DNA of 64,000 nt from Hortaea werneckii (taxonomy: Eukaryota > Ascomycota > Dothideomycetes > Mycosphaerellales > Teratosphaeriaceae), in assembly GCA_037044905.1 (NCBI GenBank), contig JBAOKB010000174.1:248001-312000 (forward strand). The letters are read 5' to 3'. The notes beneath the pieces were generated by a model that was not told where the DNA came from, ran no database searches, and saw only the letters and a program-made list of their open reading frames with translations. Below are positions 1 to 11,700 of the stretch, one piece after another. Every line of letters starts with the position of its first letter. Positions within the stretch are counted from its first letter, which is position 1. Both the position numbers and the translations under genes were made by a program.

Positions 1-1
1 T

Positions 2-3000
2 GCAGCCAGTGATGATCGCCACAAGCGGCAACGCAAGCGTGGGGACAGCGGCGACCAGGTTCCGCAGTTCGCAGAGCCAACTCCCTTGCCTCCACTTCCT
101 TCCTTCTCTAAGGGCCCGTCACCATTCCGGCATCAGGGTCCAACTGAGTCCACTGTCGATCAGTTCGAAGCTGAAATGCACAGAGCCTTTGATGCAGTCG
201 CAGGCAGAAGCTCCGAGGAATCTGAGCCTGTCTTCGAGAAGGCTGAACCTAGTCATGCTCAGAAGCCTTCTCATGGTCACAGTCATAAATCCTCAGGTTC
301 GCTTTCGGCACTTGCCAGGCCTTTCAAGCCAAGTGGAGCGAATTCAATGCCAAAGTCACCGTCTAAAGAGGCTGAACCGCCCACTGCAGAAAGGCGCTTC
401 GATTCGCTAAGTGAGCTTGAGGACGGCGAAATACGCGAAGATGAGGAGGCTTCGACTCTTCCCTCCAGGCAATCTCCCCCGCGGGACGACCAGCCAACTT
501 CCCATTCGCAAGCCAGTGGTCGCATTGGTGAGGTCGCTCACGGGGAGCCTTCGTTCGATGAAATTGATGCGGTCATGCGCCAACTCAATGAGGCCGACGG
601 CGGTGACGAGCAGGATCAGACAAGGCAACGGGAGAAGTCTCCTATGCCGCGTTCCGAAGAGCAAGCCATGCCCGGCGTTGAGTACATTCAAGGCTGGCCT
701 CGTGACCATTCGTCCAACCGCAGCCCGGTGAGGCCTAGGGTTCCAGTTGATTCTGCCTTCTCTGCTCACGAGCGCACTGAGACCGTCGATCCTGCTGCGA
801 GCAGCTGGCCCCAGATTCACCGCCTGAATAAGGCTGAGGATGCACCAGCAAGCGACTGGTCCGACATGCTCTCTTCTCCAGATCAGAGCAAGCTTCAGGC
901 CCGTAGTGGCTTCTTCGACAACCATATCGAGGACGTGCTTGGCAGAGTTGTTGATCGTAGGCTTCGTCCGTTTGAGGATGCGCTACGCACAATGCAAACT
1001 GCCGCGAAGAAGAAGGGCAAATTGGAAGATCCACCTTCTGTCCAGCGTGCTTCTTCAACTGCAGAGAGTGATGCAGACGATGAGGATGATCTCTCCGATG
1101 CGCCTCGTCAACGGCCAATGTCTCGTGGCCGTGACAAGCGCGTCGATGATATCAAGGCTGCAGTCCTAGAAGCGCTTCGAGAGCAAAGCCCGAGACGTCC
1201 GAAGTCCTCACACGACATCGCAGACTTGCACTCGGCCCTGGCGGATATGAAAGTTTCGTTTGCGCGAGCGGCATCTGCGAGCTTAGAGCTTGAAGATGTT
1301 CGCGTCGTAGTTGAGGAAGTCATGAGCCGTCACAACCAAGCATTGGTCTCAACAAATGGCGAAGAGCAAAAGTTCACCCATCAGCGGGAGATGTCTGAGC
1401 TCGAAGGCCGCTTGAACGAAACACTTGCTGGTGCCCTTGAGGAGGCGAATCATAGGCGCAGCGTCGAGGAGCGCGAAGCAGAGTCTAGAAGGATGCTCCG
1501 CCTTGCCGAAGAGGAACTACAGCTCCTGCGAGACTCGAACCGTGATGATGATGGTAGATTCAGTGCCATGGAAGAAGAACGTCGTGAGCTTCTCGAGCGA
1601 GCAGAGAGAGCTGAAGAGGCGAATCAAGACGCTGAAGAGCGTATTAGAGGGTTCGAGGCCGAGAACGAGGCCATGCAGGGCACTCTTGAAGAGTACCGGA
1701 TGTCAAGCACAAAATGGCGTCAGGATATCGACGAAGCTCAACGTGAGCGTGAAGAACTTGAGAAGACTATCTCTGAGTTGGAACGTCAGCTTGAGGATGG
1801 TCAAGAATCGAGCGCTAGCATGAGGCGTCGTCTCGAAAAGCTGCATCATGACATGGCAACGGCTGCCGGACAACTCACTAGTGAGAAGGCTTCGTGGAAA
1901 TCTCGCGAAGAAGATTACCGTTTACGATGTGAGGCACTTGAGGCTGAGAACGCACATCGGGCCAGAAAGGAACATGAGCTCCAAGAGGAGCTTCGCATCG
2001 CTCATGCCAGCATGGGTGAATCTTCAGACGCTCGTATTGCTCTGGACCAGGCGCGAACCTCAAACATGTCTCTTGACGAACTTGTGGGCAAGCTCCAGGC
2101 TGAACTGGCTGAACAGCAAGCCCTGACCGCGCGCTATGAACGTGACTTGTACGAATCTAGAGAAGCTGGCAGGGCAGAAATAAGCCGCACTCGCATGTCA
2201 TTGGAAACAGAAGTGGAAGCCGCAAACTACCAAGTCAACGTCGTCCGCGCTGAGCTGGAAGGCGAATTGTTTAAGGTCCGTACTGAGCTCGACAACGCCA
2301 AGATGGAAGCAGAGAACGCTCGGGAACGTCACGAACGTCTTCTTGAAGAGGAAGACAGTGCTCGACGCGAAGCCTTGCGCAAGGTCAATCATGCGAACAG
2401 CGTAGCGCTCGACGAAGCTCGTTCGAAACACGAGAGCGGCGTTCAGGACCTTGTGACACAACATGCTCGTGCCATGCAACATGCTATTGAGGACAAGCAG
2501 CGCTCCGAGTACATTCTGAACGAGCGACTGTCGCTTTCCGAGGCGAAGCTCGAGCACGCCAACGATCGTATACTTCATTTGGAGGAGAGGCTTGAGATTG
2601 CAAAGTCTGCCGCCCAAGCTGCAGTCATGAACGTACAGTCCAGAGGTGCTCCAGCCCCTGTGCAGAAATCAAATGCCACTCCAGAAAAGGTGTCGCCGCA
2701 GGCACTGCGCGAGTCCATTCTTGTTCTACAAGAGCAGCTGCAAGAGCGCGAGTCGCACATTGATCGCCTACAGAACAAGGTCGATAATGAAGGCCCCACC
2801 AAGCTGAAGGAACGCGATTCGGAAATTGCATGGCTGCGAGAGCTTCTTTCCGTCCGTAACGAGGACTTGACTGAGCTTGTCAACACTCTTGCCCGACCTA
2901 CTTTTGATCGCGATGCCGTGCGAGACATTGCCATCCGCATACGAGCCAATTTGCAGATGGAGCAGCAAGAGAAAGAGCGGTTCGGGCATGATGGTCAGTC

Positions 3001-3541
3001 ACTTGGAAACCAGGCCTTGGCGAGTCTTTCAAGTTTCGCTACTCCCAAAGCAGCGTCGCTTACCACTGCTTTCAACAAATGGCGTACGAATATGGAGAGC
3101 TCTGCTTTGAAAAACGCACCAAGAAGCGCGCCAGCTGCCAGATCTGGCACCCCTTCGAAGACCCGTCCATCTGCCCTGCCTTCTGGATACGTCGCCGGAC
3201 TCATGACTCCCCCAGCTAGCAATGTTCGCAACACCCCAAGTCCAGACGCTATGACTTCTTTGCCGCCGCCACGCTTGCAACCGCGCTCGCCATCCAACGA
3301 GCTCCCACGCCCTTCTTCGCGAAGATCGGAGTCGCCCAACAAGCAAGACCAGACTCACACGGAGCAGCCTTCAACGCCGCTGTTCGGTGAGCATAACTAC
3401 GACCGCGACGCCAAGGATAATGGACCAGAGATGCAAACGTACGAGGACGATGATCTCGACATCGCCGATGATGCAGCACCAGCATTCCGCAGTCTGGAGG
3501 AGGAGCTGGATACCCAAGGCGAGATCGAGGCATCCTCATAA
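2..3541 (+). CDS. Large coiled-coil protein, 5'-truncated by the window edge
   Basis: The reading frame is open from base 2 to the TAA at 3539-3541 (about 1,180 residues), with no stop or plausible ATG at the left edge, so the true start lies outside the window. The first TTG at 86 is not a credible eukaryotic start. The N-terminal third is disordered and rich in Ser, Pro and Glu. The middle, roughly codons 330-960, is a long Glu/Arg/Leu-rich heptad coiled coil. The C-terminal part has a conserved-looking block (EIAWLRELLSVRNEDLTEL) followed by a Pro/Ser tail ending in acidic residues. From memory, related Pezizomycotina proteins are sometimes annotated as putative myosin class II heavy chain. 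No motor domain, P-loop or IQ motif is visible, so that name rests on coiled-coil similarity only. A structural role in cytoskeleton, spindle pole or septum is possible but not shown. Confidence 0.85.
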   Translation, partial: AASDDRHKRQRKRGDSGDQVPQFAEPTPLPPLPSFSKGPSPFRHQGPTESTVDQFEAEMHRAFDAVAGRSSEESEPVFEKAEPSHAQKPSHGHSHKSSGSLSALARPFKPSGANSMPKSPSKEAEPPTAERRFDSLSELEDGEIREDEEASTLPSRQSPPRDDQPTSHSQASGRIGEVAHGEPSFDEIDAVMRQLNEADGGDEQDQTRQREKSPMPRSEEQAMPGVEYIQGWPRDHSSNRSPVRPRVPVDSAFSAHERTETVDPAASSWPQIHRLNKAEDAPASDWSDMLSSPDQSKLQARSGFFDNHIEDVLGRVVDRRLRPFEDALRTMQTAAKKKGKLEDPPSVQRASSTAESDADDEDDLSDAPRQRPMSRGRDKRVDDIKAAVLEALREQSPRRPKSSHDIADLHSALADMKVSFARAASASLELEDVRVVVEEVMSRHNQALVSTNGEEQKFTHQREMSELEGRLNETLAGALEEANHRRSVEEREAESRRMLRLAEEELQLLRDSNRDDDGRFSAMEEERRELLERAERAEEANQDAEERIRGFEAENEAMQGTLEEYRMSSTKWRQDIDEAQREREELEKTISELERQLEDGQESSASMRRRLEKLHHDMATAAGQLTSEKASWKSREEDYRLRCEALEAENAHRARKEHELQEELRIAHASMGESSDARIALDQARTSNMSLDELVGKLQAELAEQQALTARYERDLYESREAGRAEISRTRMSLETEVEAANYQVNVVRAELEGELFKVRTELDNAKMEAENARERHERLLEEEDSARREALRKVNHANSVALDEARSKHESGVQDLVTQHARAMQHAIEDKQRSEYILNERLSLSEAKLEHANDRILHLEERLEIAKSAAQAAVMNVQSRGAPAPVQKSNATPEKVSPQALRESILVLQEQLQERESHIDRLQNKVDNEGPTKLKERDSEIAWLRELLSVRNEDLTELVNTLARPTFDRDAVRDIAIRIRANLQMEQQEKERFGHDGQSLGNQALASLSSFATPKAASLTTAFNKWRTNMESSALKNAPRSAPAARSGTPSKTRPSALPSGYVAGLMTPPASNVRNTPSPDAMTSLPPPRLQPRSPSNELPRPSSRRSESPNKQDQTHTEQPSTPLFGEHNYDRDAKDNGPEMQTYEDDDLDIADDAAPAFRSLEEELDTQGEIEASS

Positions 3542-4027
3542 ATGCACCCCCAATAATTACAGCGGATCAACACCGCCTCCCTTTGATGTAAAATCTCTTT
3601 TCATTTGTAAAAACCATGGATACTGATTCTGCGCGAGATGAGCTTGAAGGCCAGTCAGCAATCGCGTTTGGCATTTCTCTGGCGCAAGTTAGATATACCC
3701 CTGCAATATACCCAGATTGACGCTGTTGGTTTTGGCTTGGGAGAGTACCCTTACTAGATATAGTGTAATAATTCAGAACATACATATGCCATCACATGCT
3801 TCCTATGTTTCATCGGGTTCGCTCATTTTATTCGGTTATGCTTAATTAATCACGTATTTTCCTGTCGCGTTCGCGTTAAGTTGGACCGTGCACTTCATTG
3901 CTTCGTGACGACATTCTTTTTGAACTTTGGACCGTTCTAGCGTTACCCTCGAACTAAATTCATCCGACTCACTTTGCTCTCTATCAAACACAAAATGCGT
4001 GCGTCACATCGATAGACTGCAAAGGCC
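3542..4027. other. Intergenic, 3' UTR then Hem25 promoter
   Basis: This AT-richer spacer lies between two plus-strand genes. It should hold the 3' UTR of the coiled-coil gene and the promoter of the carrier gene. I see no supported gene or clear element. Confidence 0.5.
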
Positions 4028-5025
4028 ATGTCAAATGGAGCTCAGAAGCAGAAAGCAAGCTCCGGTAAGAAAACCGTGCTGAGCCTTGGACTTGTCCGTT
4101 GCTGACTTTGCTGTGGATAGCCTTCCATCTAGTCGCTGGCCTTGGATCAGGCGCTGCGAGTGCTTTCCTTCTCCAGCCTGCAGACTTGCTGAAGACGCGA
4201 GTGCAACAGTCCCATGCCCCAAGCCTGACCCAGGCCTTTCGAAACATTCTCAATGGACCACGCCCCGTCCGCTCGCTGTGGCGCGGTGTCACGCCCTCAG
4301 TCATCCGCACCGGCTTCGGCTCCGCCTTGTACTTTGGCATGCTCAATCAGATGAGACAGTATGCTGCTAAAATCCCACCGGTGCCGCTCGTCTCGGCCGA
4401 TTCCAAATCTACGGTTTCCTCTTCCTCGTCAGCTTTGCCTAAACTGGGCAATGTGGCGAACTTGACCACCGGCGCCTTTGCCCGGGTAGCTGCGGGTGTG
4501 GTCGTGAACCCCATCACTGTGCTCAAGGTGCGATACGAGTCCACGCATTACTCATACACGTCGCTTGCTGGTGCTGCACGGGACATCTGGGCAAAGGAAG
4601 GGTTCAGGGGGTTCTTCGCTGGCTTTGGCGCGACTGCTGTACGAGATGCTCCTTACGCAGGGCTTTATGTCCTTATATACGAGCAGGCCAAGGCGCGATT
4701 GGCCTCTTTGGCCCAGAGAAGAAGTGCAAGCAGCGAAGCGACGGCCTCCGGTTCGGCAACGATCAACTTTGCTTCTGGCGTTGTGGCTGCGATCTCCGCT
4801 ACTACCTTGACCAATCCATTCGACTCTATCAAGACTCGCCTGCAGATCGCTCCGGGCAAGTACGGAAACATGTTCCAAGCGGCACGTCTCATGCTCCAGC
4901 AAGAAGGCATACAGAGCATGTTCAGCGGCCTGAGTATGCGGATTGGCAGGAAAGCATTGAGTAGTGCTTTCACGTGGACGGCATATGAAGAGCTCGTCAG
5001 ACGAGCTGAGAGGGCTTTGGTGTAA
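4028..5025 (+). CDS. hem25: Mitochondrial glycine carrier Hem25 (SLC25A38 type)
   Basis: The model is join(4028..4064, 4121..5025), 313 residues. The intron starts GTAAGA at 4065 and ends TAG at 4120. Splicing keeps the frame and joins a short MSNGAQKQKASS leader to AFHLVAGLGSGAASAF. Three mitochondrial carrier repeats are visible, with signatures QPADLLKTRVQ, NPITVLKVRYE and NPFDSIKTRLQ, the usual six-helix layout. The family imports glycine into the mitochondrial matrix for 5-aminolevulinate and heme synthesis. The first repeat plus the SLWRGVTPSVIRTGFGSALY segment are typical of Hem25 rather than of nucleotide carriers. The codons between helices 2 and 3 include a Ser-rich insertion. The open frame continues upstream to a TTG at 4099, but this lies inside the intron. 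Confidence 0.9.
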
Positions 5026-5603
5026 GATATGCAGCCATTTGTAGACTCTACTCCGACCTTGAATATGTCTAGAGCTTTGTGCTGTGTCTTGTTCTGTCGA
5101 ATGTAGGTTGCTATGCTAAAATCACTCGTCAACGCTGCTGAAAGCACTCCACTGTCCGACCCTTCCGATTGCTTCCAACAAGATTGCCACCACACTTCAG
5201 CAATCCAAAGCCTGGTCTGATTTGTGTTCGAAGTAGTCAGAGCGGTAATACTTTTATGTTAAGTTCATTGTATCCTGACTCCTCAGATAAATTCCCACTT
5301 TGTCACCCCGAAGATATCAGGAAATGGAAGGTTCACAATGTTGCCAACGGCAAGGGTTGTCGAGGGTTGGGTTACGATCAACATTTAAGCTCGGAATAGT
5401 TACCCGGAGCCTGTCGTCAACCCCACGCAGACGGGACTGTCCCGCTCCTGGCCCTGTCGCTTGCTTCGACTGGCATGTGGAAAGAAGTTCTGGATTGGAG
5501 CTTAACCATACGAATTATTATAATGATTGTCAATCGCTTCGCCGAGTAGATGACAGCCCTGCGAAGCAACAAGACACGACTGTAATAGTTGTCCGTAAGC
5601 ATA
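5026..5603. other. Intergenic spacer
   Basis: This holds the 3' UTR of hem25 and the promoter of the next gene. I see no gene, repeat or RNA that I can support. Confidence 0.5.
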
Positions 5604-7942
5604 ATGGCGAAGAAAAAGTCTGGTACGCAACAGGCGCAAGAAAATGCGCCGCCGCCAGGCTCGAGCCTCATAATCTGTAGGAACAAGTAAGTACGTGCTC
5701 CTGCTTGCTCTCATGCGCCCATTGAAGAGACGGTCGGTTTATATCTGTGCTGAACGGCCTCTGCAGACACTGGCGGTACATCTCTTCCTTTCATGGACCA
5801 TGGCTCCAGCTGCCGCCGGAGATACTGGACTCCCTCGCCCACCAGAACTATACTATGCCCGCCCCTCGATTGGTAGATCCGGCGGTATTCTACGATGTTG
5901 TCAAGATCAGGAAAGCGGTGGATGAGGCTGCGCAGGACTCCGTGCGCGCGTCTACGGGCATCTCGAACACAGCGATGAACGGTCGCATGGATTACTTTGG
6001 CGCAGGTGGAGGTCCTGGAAGTCAATTAAGCAAAGAACGAATATTCAAGATCAGGCAGAAGGCAGTGAAATTGCTCAACAAGGCATTTGCGACGGACGAG
6101 GTTGCAGCAAGCGTTGCGACTATGCAGGCGACAAGCACAGTAGAGGATGTCGGACAGCATGTCTTAAAGCGGGAGCCTAATAATGTCGATGCAAAATACG
6201 TTCATTTCTTTCACGAGAAGATTCCAAGTCGGGCAATGGAGCATTACACACCACTGGACCCTCTAAACGAGATCATATCAACTTTACCGTTGGAACAGCA
6301 AGCACCGCCTTTGCGGACGAGAGCCTTGGTGCAGATCTTCAAGCAGCAATGGGAGGGCGCTGTGTTGGACTTGACAGCGGCGTTGCGTATATCGGATGAG
6401 CTGAAGCGGATGCACAAGCCCAATCAGCAGCAACTGGAGCTCGCAAGCAGAATGCGGAAAGAGCAGGAAGATTGGAATAAGGGCTTCAAGGACTGGAGAT
6501 CGGTTCCACACTTGAAAGAGGAGGATCAGCCGAAAAGTCTGGAACAGCAGCTGTACTTCAATCGAGGAGGGGTATATCTGACACTGGCATGTCAAAGCGT
6601 GCACGCTGCACTTGATGGCTTGAAAGAGTATCAGGAGAAGCAAGCGAGGAGTGAGACTACGGCAGCCGACGAGAAAGCGCAGGCGATACGCTTGGAGGCG
6701 AGAAAGAAAGTCAAAACGTACGCCAAACGTGCATTGAAGGACTACACTTCGTTTCTGTCGCACTTCGATTACACGCCCGGTCTTCCCTTTGAGGTTACGA
6801 ACGAGATAATGCGTAGAGTGTATGATCTTGCAAATGGTAACAAGACGCAAACGCCACTGCCGAAGACGCGGCTGATCGAGCTTGACGAAGAAGGCAGAGA
6901 GGCTGAAAGCAATGGAACGGAGGCAAATGGTCACAATGGGTCCTCCATGGTGAAACATCAAAAATCGAAGCCAGAACCTTTTGAGCGTGGTGAGGATGGA
7001 TGGCCTCGATTTCCTTCACCGAAGATTCATCCTGCAAGTGCACTTTTCGCGGAGAGAGCGCCAGCCGATGTCCCGCCGTTTCCAAGTGAGAAAACAGTAA
7101 ATGCGATGCTGAACAATGAGACAATCAACGAGGCCTTTGGCAGCCGTGAGGCTGTCACGTATCATCCTTTATTGACTGATGCGCTACATTCGCTCCTGCT
7201 TTCCCATGCTCTCCTCCAAACCAGTCCAACCGAGCTGCTAAGGCATGCCCACAATGCTGCTCGGCTGGCGAGAATAGCCGATGGCTACCCTATCTTCCAA
7301 GCCGCTAGAAGTCCAGCACGTGCAGACTGGATTGAAGTTCTTCGCCGCGCTAATAATTGGCTCGGCCTGTCAGTACCGTGGCAAAAGCTCTGCGCACCTG
7401 CTCCGCTCCCTGAAGCTGCAGGTGGCTGGGCTAAGGAGACTGGGTCTGGCGCTCTTGCGAAGCGGAGAGAGCGCAAGGAAGAGACTCCTGAACAAAAGCG
7501 AGAACGCATCAAGCAAGAAAGCATCATCGACGCGCTATCCGATGACCGGGTAGTAGACGAGGATTCTTTCCAAAAGGCCGTTCGAGCACGGGAGCGCAGA
7601 GCAATCGAAGACGAACAAGGCATTTCCGGTCCTCTGAAGGACAAAGACAACCTTGAAACATCTTCGCCCTCCCCGAGCACGCCTAGCGGCGAGGAGCTGC
7701 CTCAGCCAAAGCGTTGGGCGCAAGACGAAAATGGGAAAGAGTATCCCATTTCCACCGATAGGGCCGAATCGATTGCGCGCTGGATCAAAGAAGCGCCTTT
7801 GTCCATGGGAGGCAAGAAGAAAAAGAGGCCCGCCGCGAAGAAGAAGCCCTCGGCCAGCACCAATGGCGTCCACACTGCTACCGAAGGCGCGGCTGCTATG
7901 AACATTGCAGATGATCAGGCTGAGGAAGAAGGTCTTGATTAA
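5604..7942 (+). CDS. Conserved fungal TPR-like protein of unknown function
   Basis: The model is join(5604..5686, 5767..7942), 752 residues. The intron has a GTAAGT donor at 5687 and a CTGCAG acceptor ending at 5766. Splicing turns LIICRNK|HWRYISSFHGPW into one continuous block followed by LPPEILDSLA, which I recognise as the start of a widely conserved Pezizomycotina family. Residues after about 60 carry DPAVFYDVVKIRKAVDEA. A central all-helical part (DAKYVHFFHEKIPSRAMEHY, then paired helices) resembles tetratricopeptide repeats. The C-terminus is very rich in Lys, Glu and Ala and ends in a basic KKKKRPAAKKK stretch, perhaps a nuclear signal. Some genomes call the family 'histidine kinase group protein', but no kinase motif (H-box, N, G1, F or G2) is visible, so I do not use that name. 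The biochemical role is unknown. Confidence 0.85.
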
Positions 7943-8127
7943 GCTGGACCCTGATCCTTCCGCGGGAAACCAGTCATCCAATCAAGCCTTAGTTGGCCAA
8001 TTGTATTCGTAGTTTAGCATGGCTTCGGCCTCGAATGGATCGCAATGCTTCAGCTTGCCGTGGGAAGCATTTGCCTCGTCTTGTGCCGCATTGCTGAGCA
8101 CTAGCAACCGTCTCGATTCAGCGGTCG

Positions 8128-8459
8128 CTACTGGGCGCCGATGCCTTTTTGCTCGCCTTCATAGCGCTCGTTTTGTGCGCGTAGGTCCTTGATAACTTTC
8201 TGCTTGCTGGTCAGCAGAGGTAGATGTATCGTAATGCCCGATGTGACCGTACAGCCAGAGCTTCTGGATTGACTCCGTTCTCGATCAGAGACACGCAGTA
8301 GGATAGCGACTGCCGATCGAGATGCGTGTTCTGGCGGAAAGATTAGCCACCGTCATGTCGATTGGAGTCACTGCGACATACAAGGAGCGTAGAGATCTCG
8401 TGAAGTATGTCAATCGTCTCTCGCGCCGCTTTGCGCTTTGAATCATCTACGGCTGGCAT
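8128..8459 (-). CDS. mzt1: MZT1/MOZART1 gamma-tubulin complex microprotein
   Basis: The model is complement(join(8128..8199, 8253..8330, 8382..8459)), 75 residues in three exons of 78, 78 and 72 bases. Intron 1 (8331-8381) starts GTATGT and ends CCAG. Intron 2 (8200-8252) starts GTACGG, has a GCTGACC branch region and ends GCAG. Both fall between codons. The product runs MPAVDDSKRKAARETIDIL, HEISTLL|NTHLDRQSLSYC, then LIENGVNPEALA|KVIKDL and a short hydrophilic tail ending at TAG. This matches the MZT1 helical hairpin, in particular the ENGVNPEALA core and the I-L-x-E-I-S start. MZT1 binds the N-termini of gamma-tubulin complex proteins and recruits or activates the complex at spindle pole bodies. 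The gene is divergent from TRAPPC11, with 324 bases between the two starts. It is too short and too split to show as one open frame. Confidence 0.93.
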
Positions 8460-8783
8460 TTCGGGAGGATGCGTGATTGAGGTACGAGAGCTGTGTATAA
8501 TCGTGAAAGAAAGATCGAAGCAGTAGTTCTGGCGCACCTGGTGAAGCGCGTCGGGGCGTCTCGCACCGCCACTGCGGCTTTCGGCATCGTGGCTGGGACT
8601 GCTGCACGACTCTCCAAACTTGCCGCAGACGTCTCCCATACCTAAAGGCGAACATACTTACACCTCCACGTTCTTTTGCTGATGTTGACACGTTGAGCCG
8701 TTTTATGAGGCTCTTGATAGAACACTGATCCATTCTCCAAACTCCATGATTTGAGGCCATCTTCCCTCCACTGCTCGGCAAAG
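8460..8783. promoter_or_regulatory. Divergent promoter region between mzt1 and the TRAPPC11 gene
   Basis: These 324 bases separate two start codons on opposite strands, so they should hold both 5' UTRs and both promoters. No clear TATA box or factor site stands out. Confidence 0.5.
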
Positions 8784-11700
8784 ATGGAGGCGTATCCAGC
8801 ACCATATGTACAGCATGAATTGCCCCTTGTCTATCTGAGTGGCCTTGGAGAGCAGGACGATAGCTTAGATGCCGCTCCATTGCCCAGGCAAGAAAGTGGC
8901 AGCAGAGTAACAACAAACGCGGAGACATGCACCGACGAGCGTGCGCAACAGCTTCTGAAGGAGCTGATGAAACATGATGGCAGTTCTAGTGCATGGAACT
9001 CCGAAGCGCTACCTGGTCCCACTGCATCTTTACACTACCGAATGAAGCCAATCAGTAGAGTAAGCATTACGGCTACGATTAGCAAGCCAAGCTGAGTACT
9101 GACACTGGCAGACTTTCAATCTTCCTCCTAGAAAAGCAGCACCATTGCCACAAGCGCCAAGCGAAGAGGGTAAATCAACACCACCACGCCACACAGAGTT
9201 GCATTCCACTCTGTCGCCGCTATCGCCAGGATCACCGATCTATCCGGAAGGCATTATGACCCCTTTATGGTTCACCAAACACCAGCATTCAGTGCCATCT
9301 CTGGTGATCGCCTTTTTCAAAGTCCATGGAAATGACAATGCTGCACGAAATGAACAAGTGCAGACTGATATCAATGCCATAAGAGCCACTCTTGGGCGCT
9401 CCGGCTATAAGACTAGATTGTCCGTCGTGCTTCTCAGTGACAGGAGCATCTTGGATGCACCTGAGCTGGAAGAGCATATTTCTGCAATTCGAAGAGCGAC
9501 CACAATGGATCCAAAGACTGGTTTATTCTTCATGCCGCCAATGTCGTCTCCGGCTGAGATAGCTACGTTCGTGAGAAGCTTGCTTTCGACATTGCAGCCC
9601 CTTGTGGTCGAGCACTACAGGGATTTGACGAAGCATGCGCGGCGCAAGAAGGCTCGCGGCGGATCCGCCTCACTGGCTTCGTCAGTTGAACGAGGTGGCC
9701 GTAGTCTGTCAGCATCTGGCTGGAATGTCCGATACGAGATCAAACAGGGGGTGTTTGCTGAGTTCAGGCAGGAAATGGATGTGGCAGAGCGCCACTTTTC
9801 TGCCGCGATCGAAGAGCTTTGTAGTTCCGAGGGCTTGCTAGAAACTAAGCCAAGCTGGTCATCGATTTGGAACGACGCTCGACTGCTGTGTGATGTCGTG
9901 GCGTTGCGCGTGGTAAGGTGCCAGTTGTGGGTCGGACAGACCACTGGAGCCGTCATCTCTTGGGGCAACTACAAGGCACGGACCAGAGATCTCGTCGATC
10001 GAAGAGGTATGGGTTGCAATACATACGGTTGGTTTGCGTGGGAATCCCGCTGGGCGGAGATCATGGGCCAGCTGATTAGGCGCGCCTCTCTGCCGGCGTT
10101 TCAGCCTTCTGACGAGGCCGTTCCTACGTCTATGGACTTGACTGCCATGCGTACTCACTTGCCACCTGAGAAGGCTTTGGCGACAGAGCGAATTGCCCCT
10201 TTCGAACAACTACACCATCCTGGCTACTGGTTTGTCCTTGCATTTGAGGCAACCGTAGCTCGTCGAGCAAAAGCACTCGATATCTCGGAAGAGGACCGCA
10301 TATCGCCTGATCAGACTCCGGCTTCTGCAGTAGCTCAGCGCAGTCGAAACTACGATACGTACTTGGCGCCTCTCCCTCACGAGGAGTTTGCTTTACCGCT
10401 CGAAGGAGGCCATGACCACCATCTCAGCATTTTGGAGAGACTTGCAGGCGAGGCCAATCAAGAATTTGACGCTAGAGGCCAGTATCGCTCAGCAAAGCGA
10501 ATCATGTTTGAGCTGGCGCAGGAACTAATCAAAGCGTCGCGCCATAGCAAGGCTCTAGATTTACTCGTGCCGCTGTGGGAGTATGCGAGTTCGGGTGACA
10601 GCTTATGGAACAATCTGTACTATCCGCTGTTGCAGGCGACTCACGAATGCGCCCTCCATGCCAGCAATGCCGGAGTATTCTTATCTACAGCTTGGGAGCT
10701 GTCAAGCTTTGAAGGGTCCCGGCTATCTCAGTCCAAGAAGAGTGTCCCCGACTACATTCGAGACCAGATACCAACGCAAGAGAAGATCACGACAAAGACG
10801 AACGCCTGCCGCCATTTGAGCCCTGTGCAGATCTCACTTGCTTTTGTTGAGAAAGAAACCCACGTCGGTGAGCTTGTCGGCTGTCAAGTATCACTCTGCT
10901 CTCAAAGTACTCTCGGCACTGCTCCTCTGATAGTTTCGCGGGTCGATGTGGCTTTCACCGATGGTAGAACGGTCAGTATATTACACGAGGAAGATCCGAG
11001 CTCTGCATCTGCGCGCCCTATGATATCCAATCTGCCAAGCATCGCAGGCAGTGAGACTTCCGCCTCAGTGAAAGCAGATCTCACTTTGCTCCGCTCCGAG
11101 ACCCGTCTCTTCAATTTCTTTCTGGGCTTCCGTGAAGCGAACGTTGTTCGCATCCGCGATGCCACCATCCACGTTGACACTGACGCATTCAATCTCCAGC
11201 ACACGTTCGACGAGGGCAACCTGTTGCGGAGTCGAGCAGTACACGTGGGAAATCAGGACCAGGCAGAGCAATACATGCTCCCCTGGTCTGACACCTTTTC
11301 AGTCACTGTGCTGCCAAAGCCACCAAAGTTGCAATTGACCATGCACGGGCTGCATAAGCAATACTATGTCGACGAGCGCATAGCTCTGGAGCTTGAACTG
11401 ACGAATGGCGAGGAAGAGTCAATCAATGCTACTGCAATAGTTAGACAAACGGGAAAAACTGACTCACCTCTATCAATCCAGTGGAACGAGCAGAACGCAT
11501 TGAGCGGCGAAATCGCGGTTGGCAAGGTGGAGCGTGATGCTTCTTGCAATATAGCCATAAACATCGATGCTATACTCGAGCCGGCCATGCAGTCATTTGA
11601 GATCGAAGTGCGCTATTACCTCACATCTGAGCCCGATACCCCTCTGATGAAGGTTCTTGTGACGGAGCTCAACGTTTCTAGGCCATTTGAGGCGAAGTAC

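Noticed and set aside
9..410. Open frames in other phases within the first coiled-coil gene
   Set aside because: They overlap a long frame with clear coiled-coil codons and have no motif of their own.
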